This document shows, in pieces, positions 6,615-14,700 of a stretch of 15,087 bases of DNA. The DNA comes from JBQTHD01 sp052390275. Its GTDB lineage: Bacteria > Actinomycetota > Acidimicrobiia > Acidimicrobiales > AC-14. The notes under the pieces are model-generated. The model searched no databases and had not been told where the DNA came from. It saw nothing but the letters and a program-made list of their open reading frames with translations. The first letter of the stretch is position 1, and each line of letters begins with the position of its first letter. The stretch lies in NCBI GenBank assembly GCA_052390275.1, contig JBQTHD010000048.1, positions 1 to 15,087 of the forward strand, written 5' to 3'. A program made the position numbers and the translations under genes.

Positions 6615-7997
6615 TCAGAACCCGCCGGCGTCGGCCAGGATTCGGCGGGCTTCAGCCACCAGGTAGAGGGATCCGGCCACCCAGACCACCCCATCCTCCC
6701 CGGCCATTGTCTGGGCCTGTTCCAGGGCTTTCTCCACCGAGGAACAGGCCTGTGACGCCGCGCCCAGGCTGGCCGCGGCCGCCGCCACCTCGGCCGCTGG
6801 ACGGGCCCGAGGTGAGGGGGGCGCACAGGCCACGACGGCTCGGACTCGGTCAGCCCCCAGGGCCATGAGCATCTCGGCCGGATCCCGGCCGCCCAACAGG
6901 CCGACCACCAAGACGATGGGGGCCTCGACCAGTTCGTCGAGTGCCGATCGAGCGGCCAACCCGCCGGCGGGGTTGTGGGCCCCGTCGAGGATCACCGGCG
7001 GTCGCCCGCCCACCAGGTCCATACGCCCCGGCACCCGCACCCCCCCCAGGGCCAACCGGACCACCTCCGGGGCCAGCGCCACGTCCAGAAAGGCCTCGGC
7101 CGACACCAGGGCGGTAGCGGCGTTGGCCACCTGGTAGGCCCCCGCGGGGCCCAGCATCACATCGGCGTAGGCCCCGGTCGGAGTGAACAGATCCGCCCGG
7201 TGGCCCCCGAAGGCCGACGACGATCGGTTCGACCTCGTCCCAGTGGCGACCCGGTCGAGGAGCCCTGACCAGTCGGGGGGATAGCCCCGGCCGCCGAAAT
7301 CGCGACCGGCCACCAGCGGATCGCCCGCTCCCGCCTCCCGGGCCGCGGCCCGAAGCAGCGTCTCCAGCTCGGGATCGTCCTGACCCTGGATCACCCTGGC
7401 GCCGGCCTTGATGATCCCCGCCTTCTCGGTGGCGATGTCGGCCCGGGTGGGGCCGATCAACTCTGCGTGGTCCATGGCCACGTTCGTGATGACTGTGACC
7501 TGGCCATCGGCGGTGTTGGTGGCATCGTGGCGCCCGCCGAGGCCCACCTCCACCACGGCCAGGTCCACGGCCACGTCGGCGAACCACCGGAAGGCCGCCG
7601 CGGTCAGGACCTCGAACCAGGTGCTGCGAACCCCGAGGTGCTCCTCGGCCAAAGCCACCGCGGCCAACACCTCAGCCAGTTCCGCGTCCTCGATGGGCTC
7701 GCCTCCCCAGGTGATCCTCTCGTTCACCCGGTCCAGGTGGGGGCTGGTGAAGGTGCCGACCGACAGCCCGTTGGCCGCCAACAGGGCACTGATCATCCGA
7801 CAGGTTGAGCCTTTGCCGTTGGTGCCGGTGACATGGATCACCGGGTAGGAGACCTGGGGATCACCCAGGAGGCCGAGGGTTCCTTGGACCCGGTCCAGTC
7901 GGCGAACGGCGGCCGCCGGCCGAGGATCGGCTTCGGCGCTGTAGTGATCCTCCAGCCAGCGCAGGGCCTGACCGGGTGACCAGCCCTTTACCGACAC
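6615..7997 (-). CDS. folC: Bifunctional dihydrofolate synthase / folylpolyglutamate synthase
   Basis: Mur-ligase-family enzyme that adds glutamate to dihydropteroate and then to tetrahydrofolates using ATP, in the cytoplasm. Visible motifs: P-loop GTNGKGST (58-65), folate-site TSPHLDRVNERI (84-95), VEVGLGGRHDATN (149-161), TNVAMDHAELIG (171-182), EKAGIIK (191-197), and the linker to the C-terminal domain VPGRMDLV followed by ILDGAHNP (322-343). The C-terminal Rossmann-like domain ends with VAGSLYLVAEARR. Its 460 residues are slightly long for the family, with a divergent stretch around 234-270 (RDFGGRGYPPDW and a serine-rich run). The GTG start at 7997 has no strong ribosome site. It lies 61 bp after clpX; in many actinobacteria valS would sit between them. 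Confidence 0.96.
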   Translation of the reverse strand: MSVKGWSPGQALRWLEDHYSAEADPRPAAAVRRLDRVQGTLGLLGDPQVSYPVIHVTGTNGKGSTCRMISALLAANGLSVGTFTSPHLDRVNERITWGGEPIEDAELAEVLAAVALAEEHLGVRSTWFEVLTAAAFRWFADVAVDLAVVEVGLGGRHDATNTADGQVTVITNVAMDHAELIGPTRADIATEKAGIIKAGARVIQGQDDPELETLLRAAAREAGAGDPLVAGRDFGGRGYPPDWSGLLDRVATGTRSNRSSSAFGGHRADLFTPTGAYADVMLGPAGAYQVANAATALVSAEAFLDVALAPEVVRLALGGVRVPGRMDLVGGRPPVILDGAHNPAGGLAARSALDELVEAPIVLVVGLLGGRDPAEMLMALGADRVRAVVACAPPSPRARPAAEVAAAAASLGAASQACSSVEKALEQAQTMAGEDGVVWVAGSLYLVAEARRILADAGGF

Positions 7998-8058
7998 GTT
8001 CTGACCGGCCCGCCACCAACACCGTCGGGAGTGGCCGGGCCGGGCGGCCCGGCGGCGA

Positions 8059-9336
8059 TCAGGAAGCGGCCCGGCGGGGGCGCGATGGGGGTCGGGCCGG
8101 CTCGACCCGGGGAACCAACGTCGGGTTGACCCTGGTCAGCACCACCGACCGGTCGATGACGCAGCGGCCGACATCGTCCCGGCTGGGAAGGTCATACATG
8201 ACGTCGAGGAGCACTTCCTCCAGGATGGCCCGCAGGCCCCGGGCCCCGGTGCCTCGCAGCAGGGCCTGGTCGGCCACGGCCTCCAGGGCGTCGTCGGTGA
8301 AGACCAACTCCACCCCGTCGAGTTCGAACATGCGCTGGAACTGGCGGGCGAGGGCGTTGCGGGGCTCCACCAGGATCTTGACCAGGGCGTCGCGGTCCAA
8401 CTGGGACACCGCTGCGATGACCGGCAGGCGTCCCACGAACTCGGCGATCAGGCCGTACTTGAGCAGGTCCTCCGGCAGGACCTGGCTGAAGATCTGCCCG
8501 GAATCCGAGCGGGACCGGCGAAGTTCGGCACCAAAGCCCACGCCCCGGTGGCCCACCCGGTTCTCGATGATCTTCTCCAAACCCACGAAGGCCCCACCAC
8601 AGATGAACAGGACATTCGTGGTGTCGATCTGGATGAATTCCTGGTGGGGGTGTTTGCGCCCCCCCTGGGGCGGAACCGACGCCGTGGTCCCCTCCAGGAT
8701 CTTGAGCAGAGCCTGCTGGACCCCCTCGCCGGAGACGTCACGGGTGATGGAAGGGTTCTCGCTCTTGCGGGCGATCTTGTCGATCTCGTCGATGTAGATG
8801 ATGCCCGTCTCGGCCTTGCGAACGTCGTAATCCGCGGCCTGGATGAGCTTCAGCAGGATGTTCTCGACGTCCTCACCGACATATCCCGCCTCGGTCAAGG
8901 CGGTGGCATCGGCGATGGCGAAGGGCACGTTGAGCATGCGGGCCAGCGTCTGGGCCAGCAGGGTCTTGCCCGATCCGGTGCTGCCCAGCAGGAGAATGTT
9001 GGACTTGGCCAGTTCCACATCGGCCGAGGTTCCGTTGCGCAGGGCCTGAACCCGCTTGTAGTGGTTGTAAACCGCAACGGACAGAACCTTCTTGGCCTGG
9101 TCCTGGCCGACGATGTACTCGTTCAGGAACGAGTAGATCTCCCGAGGCTTGGGGAGTTCGTCGAACTGGACATCCGTGCCGTCGGTGAGTTCCTCCTCCA
9201 GGATCTCGTTGCAGAGATCAATGCACTCGTCGCAGATGTAAACGCCCGGACCGGCTATGAGCTTTTTCACCTGCTTCTGAGACTTCCCACAAAACGAGCA
9301 TTTGAGGAGTTCCCCGCCCTCTCCGAACTTGGCCAT
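8059..9336 (-). CDS. clpX: ATP-dependent Clp protease ATP-binding subunit ClpX
   Basis: Hexameric AAA+ unfoldase that threads tagged proteins into ClpP. The zinc-binding domain has Cys13, Cys16, Cys35 and Cys38. The AAA+ core has Walker A GSTGSGKT (118-125), pore loop GYVG (151-154), Walker B IIYIDEID (179-186), the GGRKHPHQEF substrate loop (225-234), arginine-containing GRLPV (302-306) and sensor-2 GARGLR (364-369). The ClpP-docking loop reads VGF (266-268) in place of IGF; LGF and similar variants occur in actinobacteria. The C-terminal tail is Pro/Arg-rich and variable. The ATG at 9336 follows the clpP stop by 7 bp and has GAGGAGGG at 9348-9355 inside clpP, so it is very probably in the tig-clpP-clpX operon. 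Confidence 0.98.
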   Translation of the reverse strand: MAKFGEGGELLKCSFCGKSQKQVKKLIAGPGVYICDECIDLCNEILEEELTDGTDVQFDELPKPREIYSFLNEYIVGQDQAKKVLSVAVYNHYKRVQALRNGTSADVELAKSNILLLGSTGSGKTLLAQTLARMLNVPFAIADATALTEAGYVGEDVENILLKLIQAADYDVRKAETGIIYIDEIDKIARKSENPSITRDVSGEGVQQALLKILEGTTASVPPQGGRKHPHQEFIQIDTTNVLFICGGAFVGLEKIIENRVGHRGVGFGAELRRSRSDSGQIFSQVLPEDLLKYGLIAEFVGRLPVIAAVSQLDRDALVKILVEPRNALARQFQRMFELDGVELVFTDDALEAVADQALLRGTGARGLRAILEEVLLDVMYDLPSRDDVGRCVIDRSVVLTRVNPTLVPRVEPARPPSRPRRAAS

Positions 9337-9343
9337 GGGCGCC

Positions 9344-9970
9344 TCAGCCCTCCTCGGGCGTTTCGCCCACCCCGGACCGGGTCTTGATGACGTCGTCTAT
9401 CAACCCATAGTCCCGGGCCTCGTCGGCACTGAGGTAGAGATCCCGATCGGTGTCCCGGTTGATGCGGTCAATGGGCTGGCCGGTGTGCTCGGACAGAACC
9501 TGCTCGAGAGATTGGCGCAACCGCAGGATCTCACGGGCCTGGATCTCGATGTCCGACGCCTGACCCCCGGCCCCGCCGTAAGGCTGGTGCAGCATGAACC
9601 GCGAGTGCGTCAACGCGAAGCGCTTTCCCTTGGTCCCCGCCGCCATCAGGACCGCGGCAGCCGAGGCGGCCTGGCCCATGCAGTAGGTGGCGACATCGGG
9701 CTTGATGAACTGCATGGTGTCGTAGATGGCAAAGAGGCCGGCCACGTCACCTCCCGGGGAGTTGATGTAGATGCTGATGTCCTTGTCCGGATCCTCGGAC
9801 TCCAGGTGGAGCAACTGGGCCATCACCAGGTTGGCGATGGTGTCGTCGATGGGGGTGCCCAGGAAGATGATCCGCTCCTTGAGCAACCGGGAGTAGATAT
9901 CGAAGGCCCGCTCACCCCGGTTGGTCTGTTCGACCACGGTGGGAACCAGGTAACTGCCGGTACGGGCCAT
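9344..9970 (-). CDS. clpP: ATP-dependent Clp protease proteolytic subunit ClpP
   Basis: Serine protease forming the double-heptamer chamber that degrades proteins delivered by ClpX or ClpC. The catalytic triad is intact: Ser103 in GQAASAAA, His128 in FMLHQP, Asp177 in DTDRD, with the same spacing as the E. coli enzyme (25 and 49 residues). YINSPGGDV (68-76) is the oxyanion and substrate-strand region. The product has 208 residues from the ATG at 9970, chosen over a longer frame to 10153 because GGAGGT lies at 9980-9985 with a 9-base spacer and the N-terminus then matches the family (YLVPTVVEQTNRGERAFDIYSRLL). Start and tig stop share one base in TGATG, indicating coupling. Actinobacteria often have two adjacent clpP genes; only one is here. 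Confidence 0.97.
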   Translation of the reverse strand: MARTGSYLVPTVVEQTNRGERAFDIYSRLLKERIIFLGTPIDDTIANLVMAQLLHLESEDPDKDISIYINSPGGDVAGLFAIYDTMQFIKPDVATYCMGQAASAAAVLMAAGTKGKRFALTHSRFMLHQPYGGAGGQASDIEIQAREILRLRQSLEQVLSEHTGQPIDRINRDTDRDLYLSADEARDYGLIDDVIKTRSGVGETPEEG

Positions 9971-11406
9971 CAGGCGTCGACCTCCGATTGAGAGTCCAAA
10001 GCGGGCTCGGTCTCTGCCGTTCCCGCCGGTCCAGATGTGGTCTGCGCTTGGCCGGAAGCTTCGGATCCAGGCGTCATCTCTCGAGGAAAGACCGCCTCGC
10101 GTTCGATGACCTGGCCCTCCTCGTCGACTAGTGAGCAGTTGATAACCAACCACTCAACCGCCTTGGCTTTCCTGAGGCCGGAGCGTAACGCGGGCCACTC
10201 GCCAGCCGCCTCCAAACGCCGGGCTACCGATGCCGGCTTGCGGCCGCTGCGCTCGGCCAACCGGGCCACTTCGGTCTCCACGTCGGCGTCCTCCGCCTCG
10301 ATGTTTTCCCGTTTGGCCACCTCGGACAGGCCCAACTCGATCCGCACCGCCCGCTCGGATTCGGCCCGAAGTTCTTCCAGCAACTCGTCCTGGGACATCT
10401 CCCTGGCGGCCAGGTACTCGGGAAGTTCGATGCCCCGGGTGGAGAGGCGGTTGGCCAGCGAGCGCACCCGGCCGTCCATTTCGGCCATGACCAGCGGGCG
10501 AGGAATCTCTTCGGTGACCAGGTCACCCAGGGCGGCCAACACCCGATCGCGAATGGTCAGGGCGGCCTGAAGCCGGCTGACCGCTTCCATCTGCTCGCGA
10601 ACACCCGCCCGAAGCTCCTCGATGGTTTCGAACTCCGAGGCATCGGCGGCCCATTCGTCGTCGGCCGCGGGCAGAACCTTCGCCCGGACCTCCTTGACCA
10701 GCACGCTGTAGGTGGCCTCGTCGCCCGGGTCCGAACCCTCCGGCCCGCCCCCGGCAGGAAAGGCGGCGTTGAACTTGAGGATGTCTCCCGCCCTGGCCCC
10801 GGCCAACTGGGTATCCAGAGGCTCTCCTGCGGCGCCCTTACCCAACTCCAGGAGCTCGTCGGAGACCACGGCCAGGGTGTCGTCATGGCGATACACCCGG
10901 CGATCGACCAGGACGTTGTCCCCCTGGCGGGCCGGTCGGGCCACGGTGACCAACTCGGCATGTTGCTCGCGCAGGCGGTCAACCTGGGTCGTCACCGCCT
11001 CTTCGGTCACCCGCTCGATGGGCAGCGGCACGACCAGGGCGTCGTAGCCCTCCAACGCCAACCGGGGTACCACCTCGACCACGGCGTCAAAGCTGACGGG
11101 GCCTTCCTCCCGGCCGGCGGTCAGGTCGATGGACGGCGGGCCCACCGGGCGCAGGTCGTGCTCGGCCACCGCCTGGTCGAAGAAGCCCGGCAACGAAGCC
11201 CGCAAGGCTTCCTCGCGTGCCGCCTCGGCCCCGATCCGGGCTTCGACCATGTGCCGGGGGGCCTTACCCGGCCGGAACCCGGGCACCTTGACCTGGTAGG
11301 CGATGCGCTTGAAGGCGGAGTCGATGGCCGGTCCAAACTCCTCTTCCCCCACCTCGATCGACAGCTTGACCTTGGTGGCCTCGAGTTCCTCCACGCTCGA
11401 CTTCAA
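9970..11406 (-). CDS. tig: Trigger factor (ribosome-associated chaperone and prolyl isomerase)
   Basis: Binds the ribosomal exit tunnel at protein L23 and shields nascent chains. The N-terminal domain carries the ribosome-binding signature GFRPGKAP (43-50). A central FKBP-like region follows (around GDNVLVDRRVYRHDD, with GARAGD and a strand YSVLVKEVRAKVLP), then a long helical C-terminal domain and an acidic, low-complexity tail. The PPIase domain is poorly conserved, so isomerase activity may be reduced. I chose the TTG at 11406, giving MKSSVEELEATKVKLSIEV, because this N-terminus matches other trigger factors and GAGG lies seven bases upstream (CCTC at 11414-11417). GTG at 11394 is the alternative, and extension to 11457 has no support. 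The 478-residue product begins the tig-clpP-clpX operon. Confidence 0.95.
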   Translation of the reverse strand: MKSSVEELEATKVKLSIEVGEEEFGPAIDSAFKRIAYQVKVPGFRPGKAPRHMVEARIGAEAAREEALRASLPGFFDQAVAEHDLRPVGPPSIDLTAGREEGPVSFDAVVEVVPRLALEGYDALVVPLPIERVTEEAVTTQVDRLREQHAELVTVARPARQGDNVLVDRRVYRHDDTLAVVSDELLELGKGAAGEPLDTQLAGARAGDILKFNAAFPAGGGPEGSDPGDEATYSVLVKEVRAKVLPAADDEWAADASEFETIEELRAGVREQMEAVSRLQAALTIRDRVLAALGDLVTEEIPRPLVMAEMDGRVRSLANRLSTRGIELPEYLAAREMSQDELLEELRAESERAVRIELGLSEVAKRENIEAEDADVETEVARLAERSGRKPASVARRLEAAGEWPALRSGLRKAKAVEWLVINCSLVDEEGQVIEREAVFPREMTPGSEASGQAQTTSGPAGTAETEPALDSQSEVDA

Positions 11407-11780
11407 CTGACGGCCTCGGGCCTCGGATTGGCGGCAAGCCCACTCGGCGTAGAACACGCCAACCCGGCTCCGGAATCGTTCACTGCTGGGAACCCGTCAC
11501 GGCCAGCGAGTCTAAGACCTTCCCGGACCAGCCCGGCCCGACGAACAGGAACGGCGCTCCGTAGGGCTGCGCCGCAGCCGGCGCCAATGGTGACCGGCTG
11601 CCCCCGCGGCCCGGATCCTTCGAGCGGCGGCATTCCCCGCACCGGGCGCGTTGGGGCACGGTTACCGGCCAGCCCTCGAAATCACGCGGTTGCCGCAAGG
11701 TGCCGAATGGACCAAGAACCCGCAAATAGGTGTCCTCGTCACCCTTGCGACCTCTCCGTTGTGAAGGCCAGGATCGCGAC
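11407..11780. other. Divergent intergenic region between tig and the RHS gene
   Basis: 374 bp with no credible gene. It must hold the promoter for the tig operon (leftward) and for the RHS-family gene (rightward). I see no clear -35/-10 pair for either. TAGACT, read on the minus strand in the stretch around 11507-11516, is a possible -10 for tig without a good -35. A perfect dyad GGCTGC/GCAGCC at 11565-11579 (3-base loop) lies near the middle, with no T-run. I looked for tRNA arms on both strands, since tRNA genes can lie near tig, and found none. Confidence 0.5.
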
Positions 11781-14700
11781 ATGAGGCGCTTGATGCTTCG
11801 TGGATTGGCCCCGGCGATGGCCCTCTTGGTGGGCAGCCTGCCGATCGATGACAGTCCTCGGGGGCGCGAAGAGGCTTTTCGCCCGCTCGAGTCGTCGGCG
11901 GCAATGAAGCTGATCTCCAACACCGACCCTGACGGTACGGTCGTATTCACCTACGCGGGCGCGGCCGAGACTTGGCTTGTGCCGGCGGGCGTGACTCTCC
12001 TGCGGGTGGACGCCCGCGGCGCCCAAGGCGGCCCCTCGGGGGGAAAGGGTGGCCGCATCCAGGCCACCATCAGTGTCAATCCGGGTGACGTTCTGCATGT
12101 ACGCGCCGGAGGGCAGGCGCCCCTCAGTCGACACGGTGGCGGCTACAACGGGGGCGGGAATCGAGGCGGCGGCGGGGCCTCGGACATCCGTATCGGGGGG
12201 ACGGACCTGCAGCACCGGTGGGTGGTCGCCGGCGGTGGCGGCGGCCGCGCTTCCCCACTGGGCACGGGCGGCGGCGGAGGAGGGTTGACTGCGGGCGCTG
12301 GCGGAAACGGCGCATACAACGGTGGAGGCGGTGGTGGAGGGGGAAGACAGGACTCGGGCGGCGTCGGCGGTGGCTGGGGATGTTGCGGGACGTACCCCGG
12401 CGGCAATGGAACCCTGGGTTCAGGCGGCGGCGGTGGCGGCGGGCTCTACGGCAAAGGAGCGGGCGGTGGTGGTGGTTACTACGGAGGCGGCGGCGGTGGT
12501 GGCACCGACGGCTATTTCGGGGAGAGCGGAGGCGGTGGCGGCGGTGGATCCAGCTACGCACATGCCTCCAGTAACCACATCATCGACGAGATTGGTTACC
12601 ACTCGGGCCCCGGCGAGGTCCGCCTAATTCCCTTGCCACTGGGTGGCGCTATAAGCGCCGACGAAGTGGACGGCGGACAAGGCGGAAACATCGGTGGTTC
12701 TCAGAACCGCGTTGGTTCGGTGAACACCCGAACAGGCAACTTCTCCTGGTCGACGACGGACGTCGCCATTGCCGGGCGGGGTCCGGCCCTGTCCTTCAGC
12801 CGCACGTATAACAGCCGTACCGCAGGCGCAAGTCCTGGGCCCTTTGGACATGGCTGGAGCTTCAGCTATGGGATGGAACTGCGAACCAGCCCAGACGGCT
12901 CAGTGGTTGTTTTCGGCGAGGGAGGGGCAACCACCACCTTCACCCCCCTGGCTGGAGGGGGTTTCGGGGGCTTACCACGAGCGCAGGCCAGCCTCACCAC
13001 CCATGCCGGAGGGATCCGTCGATTCACCCGAGGGGCCCGACAGATATTCGACTTCGACGCTGCCAGCGGTCGTCTGCGTTCGGTCGCCGACCTGAACGGT
13101 GAACGGACGTCCCTGACCTACGGCGCCGATGGCCGCCTCCAGTTGGTGACGGATCCGGCAGGGCGCGTCCTCCAGGTCACCTGGACCGGCGACCGAATCA
13201 CGACCCTGACCGACGACACCGCCTTAGCTCCTCTGGCCCCACGCCGGGTCGAGTTCGGCTACGACGCGGACGGCCGCCTAGTGGCCGTGACCGACGTGAT
13301 CGGTGCCACCACGACGTTCACCTACGACACCACCCACCGCATGACCTCACTGCGGACCCCGGCCAACTCGGATACGGCCAACCCCACGGTCACCAACCAG
13401 TACGACGCCGCCGGACGGGTCGTTATGCAGTCCGACGCGTTGGGCCGACCGACGAACTTCGACTGGGTGTCCATGGCGGGTGCGACCAAGATCACCGACG
13501 CTGCCGGAGTGGTATCAGTGGATACCTACCGGGGCGGGATGCTCACCAGCCATGTTCGCGGTTGGGGCTCACCGCTGGCGGCCACGACGCGCTACGACTA
13601 CGACCCGAAGTCCGTGGGCCTGAGCTGGACGATCGACCCCGCCGGCAACCAGTGGCGCTCAACCTACGACGCTTCCGGCAATCTCACGACGTCCACGGAC
13701 CCCCTGGGGCGAACCACCCGGTCGACCTACGACTCCATTCGAAATCAGTTGACGGCCACCGACGGGCTCGGCGTGACTACCACCTACACCTACGCTGGCC
13801 CCAACCTCACCGCCGCCTCCCGCCCCCTCCTCAATGCCTCAGGCGGTGTGCTGGCGACGGCCCGGACCACCTACGGCTACGCCAACCCTGCCCATCCGGG
13901 TGATGTGACCTCGGTGAGTGATCCGCTGGGGCGGGTGAGCACCTACACCTATGACGACGCCGGCAACCAGACAGCGGTTGTCAACCCGCTGGGCCAACGC
14001 ACCAGCGCCAGTTATGACCGGGCCGGCCGCCGCCTCTCGGCCACCTCCCCCCGGGGCAACGCAGCGGGCGCCGACCCAGAGCAGTTCACGACTCACTTCT
14101 CCTATGACCCGGCCAATCGTCTCGTAAACGTCGTCGACCCCCTGGGACGGGAGACGACGACGAACTACGACGCCGACGGGCGGCCGGTAGCGACGACGGA
14201 TCCGGGCGGGACCCTTACCACGTATTCCTTCAACGACGCCGGCCAACCCACGTCACGAATCACTGACGCCGGCGGGGCCCGTCCACTTACGTCGACGGTT
14301 GCCTACGACCCTGCGGGCCGGGCGGCGTCATCAGCCGATCCAGCGGGGGCCAGAACCCACTTCGCCTACGACGGGCTGGGACGACGCTCGAGTGTCACCG
14401 ATGCCGTGGGAAGGATCACGCGCTGGTCCTACGACAGTCGGGGCAACATCACCGAGATCACCCAGCCCGGGGGCAACTGCACATCCCAGCCCAAGGCCGG
14501 CTGCATCACCTACACCTATGACGCCGCCAACCAGCCGATCTCAGTGACCTACTCCGACAGTTCCCAGCTGTCCGGGAGCTTCGCCTATGACGCCAATGGA
14601 CGCCGGGTCACCCGGGTCGATGCCGGGGCAGGATGGAGCACCTCCACCTATGACTCGCTGGGACGATTGACCAGGGCCAGGGCCAACGGTTCGACGATCA

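Noticed and set aside
8548..9387. Long plus-strand open frame opposite clpX
   Set aside because: Antisense shadow of clpX; no recognisable domain and no ribosome site.
11565..11579. Dyad in the tig/RHS gap as an intrinsic terminator
   Set aside because: It lies between divergent genes where no terminator is needed, has only 6-bp arms, and lacks a T-run on either strand.
10885..11784. Plus-strand open frame covering the start of tig and the intergenic gap
   Set aside because: Mostly antisense to tig; the composition is not protein-like and it ends just inside the start of the RHS-family gene.
12141..12551. Glycine-codon repeats as a CRISPR or minisatellite array
   Set aside because: No regular unit length, no spacers, and mixed synonymous codons; it is coding low complexity within an open frame.
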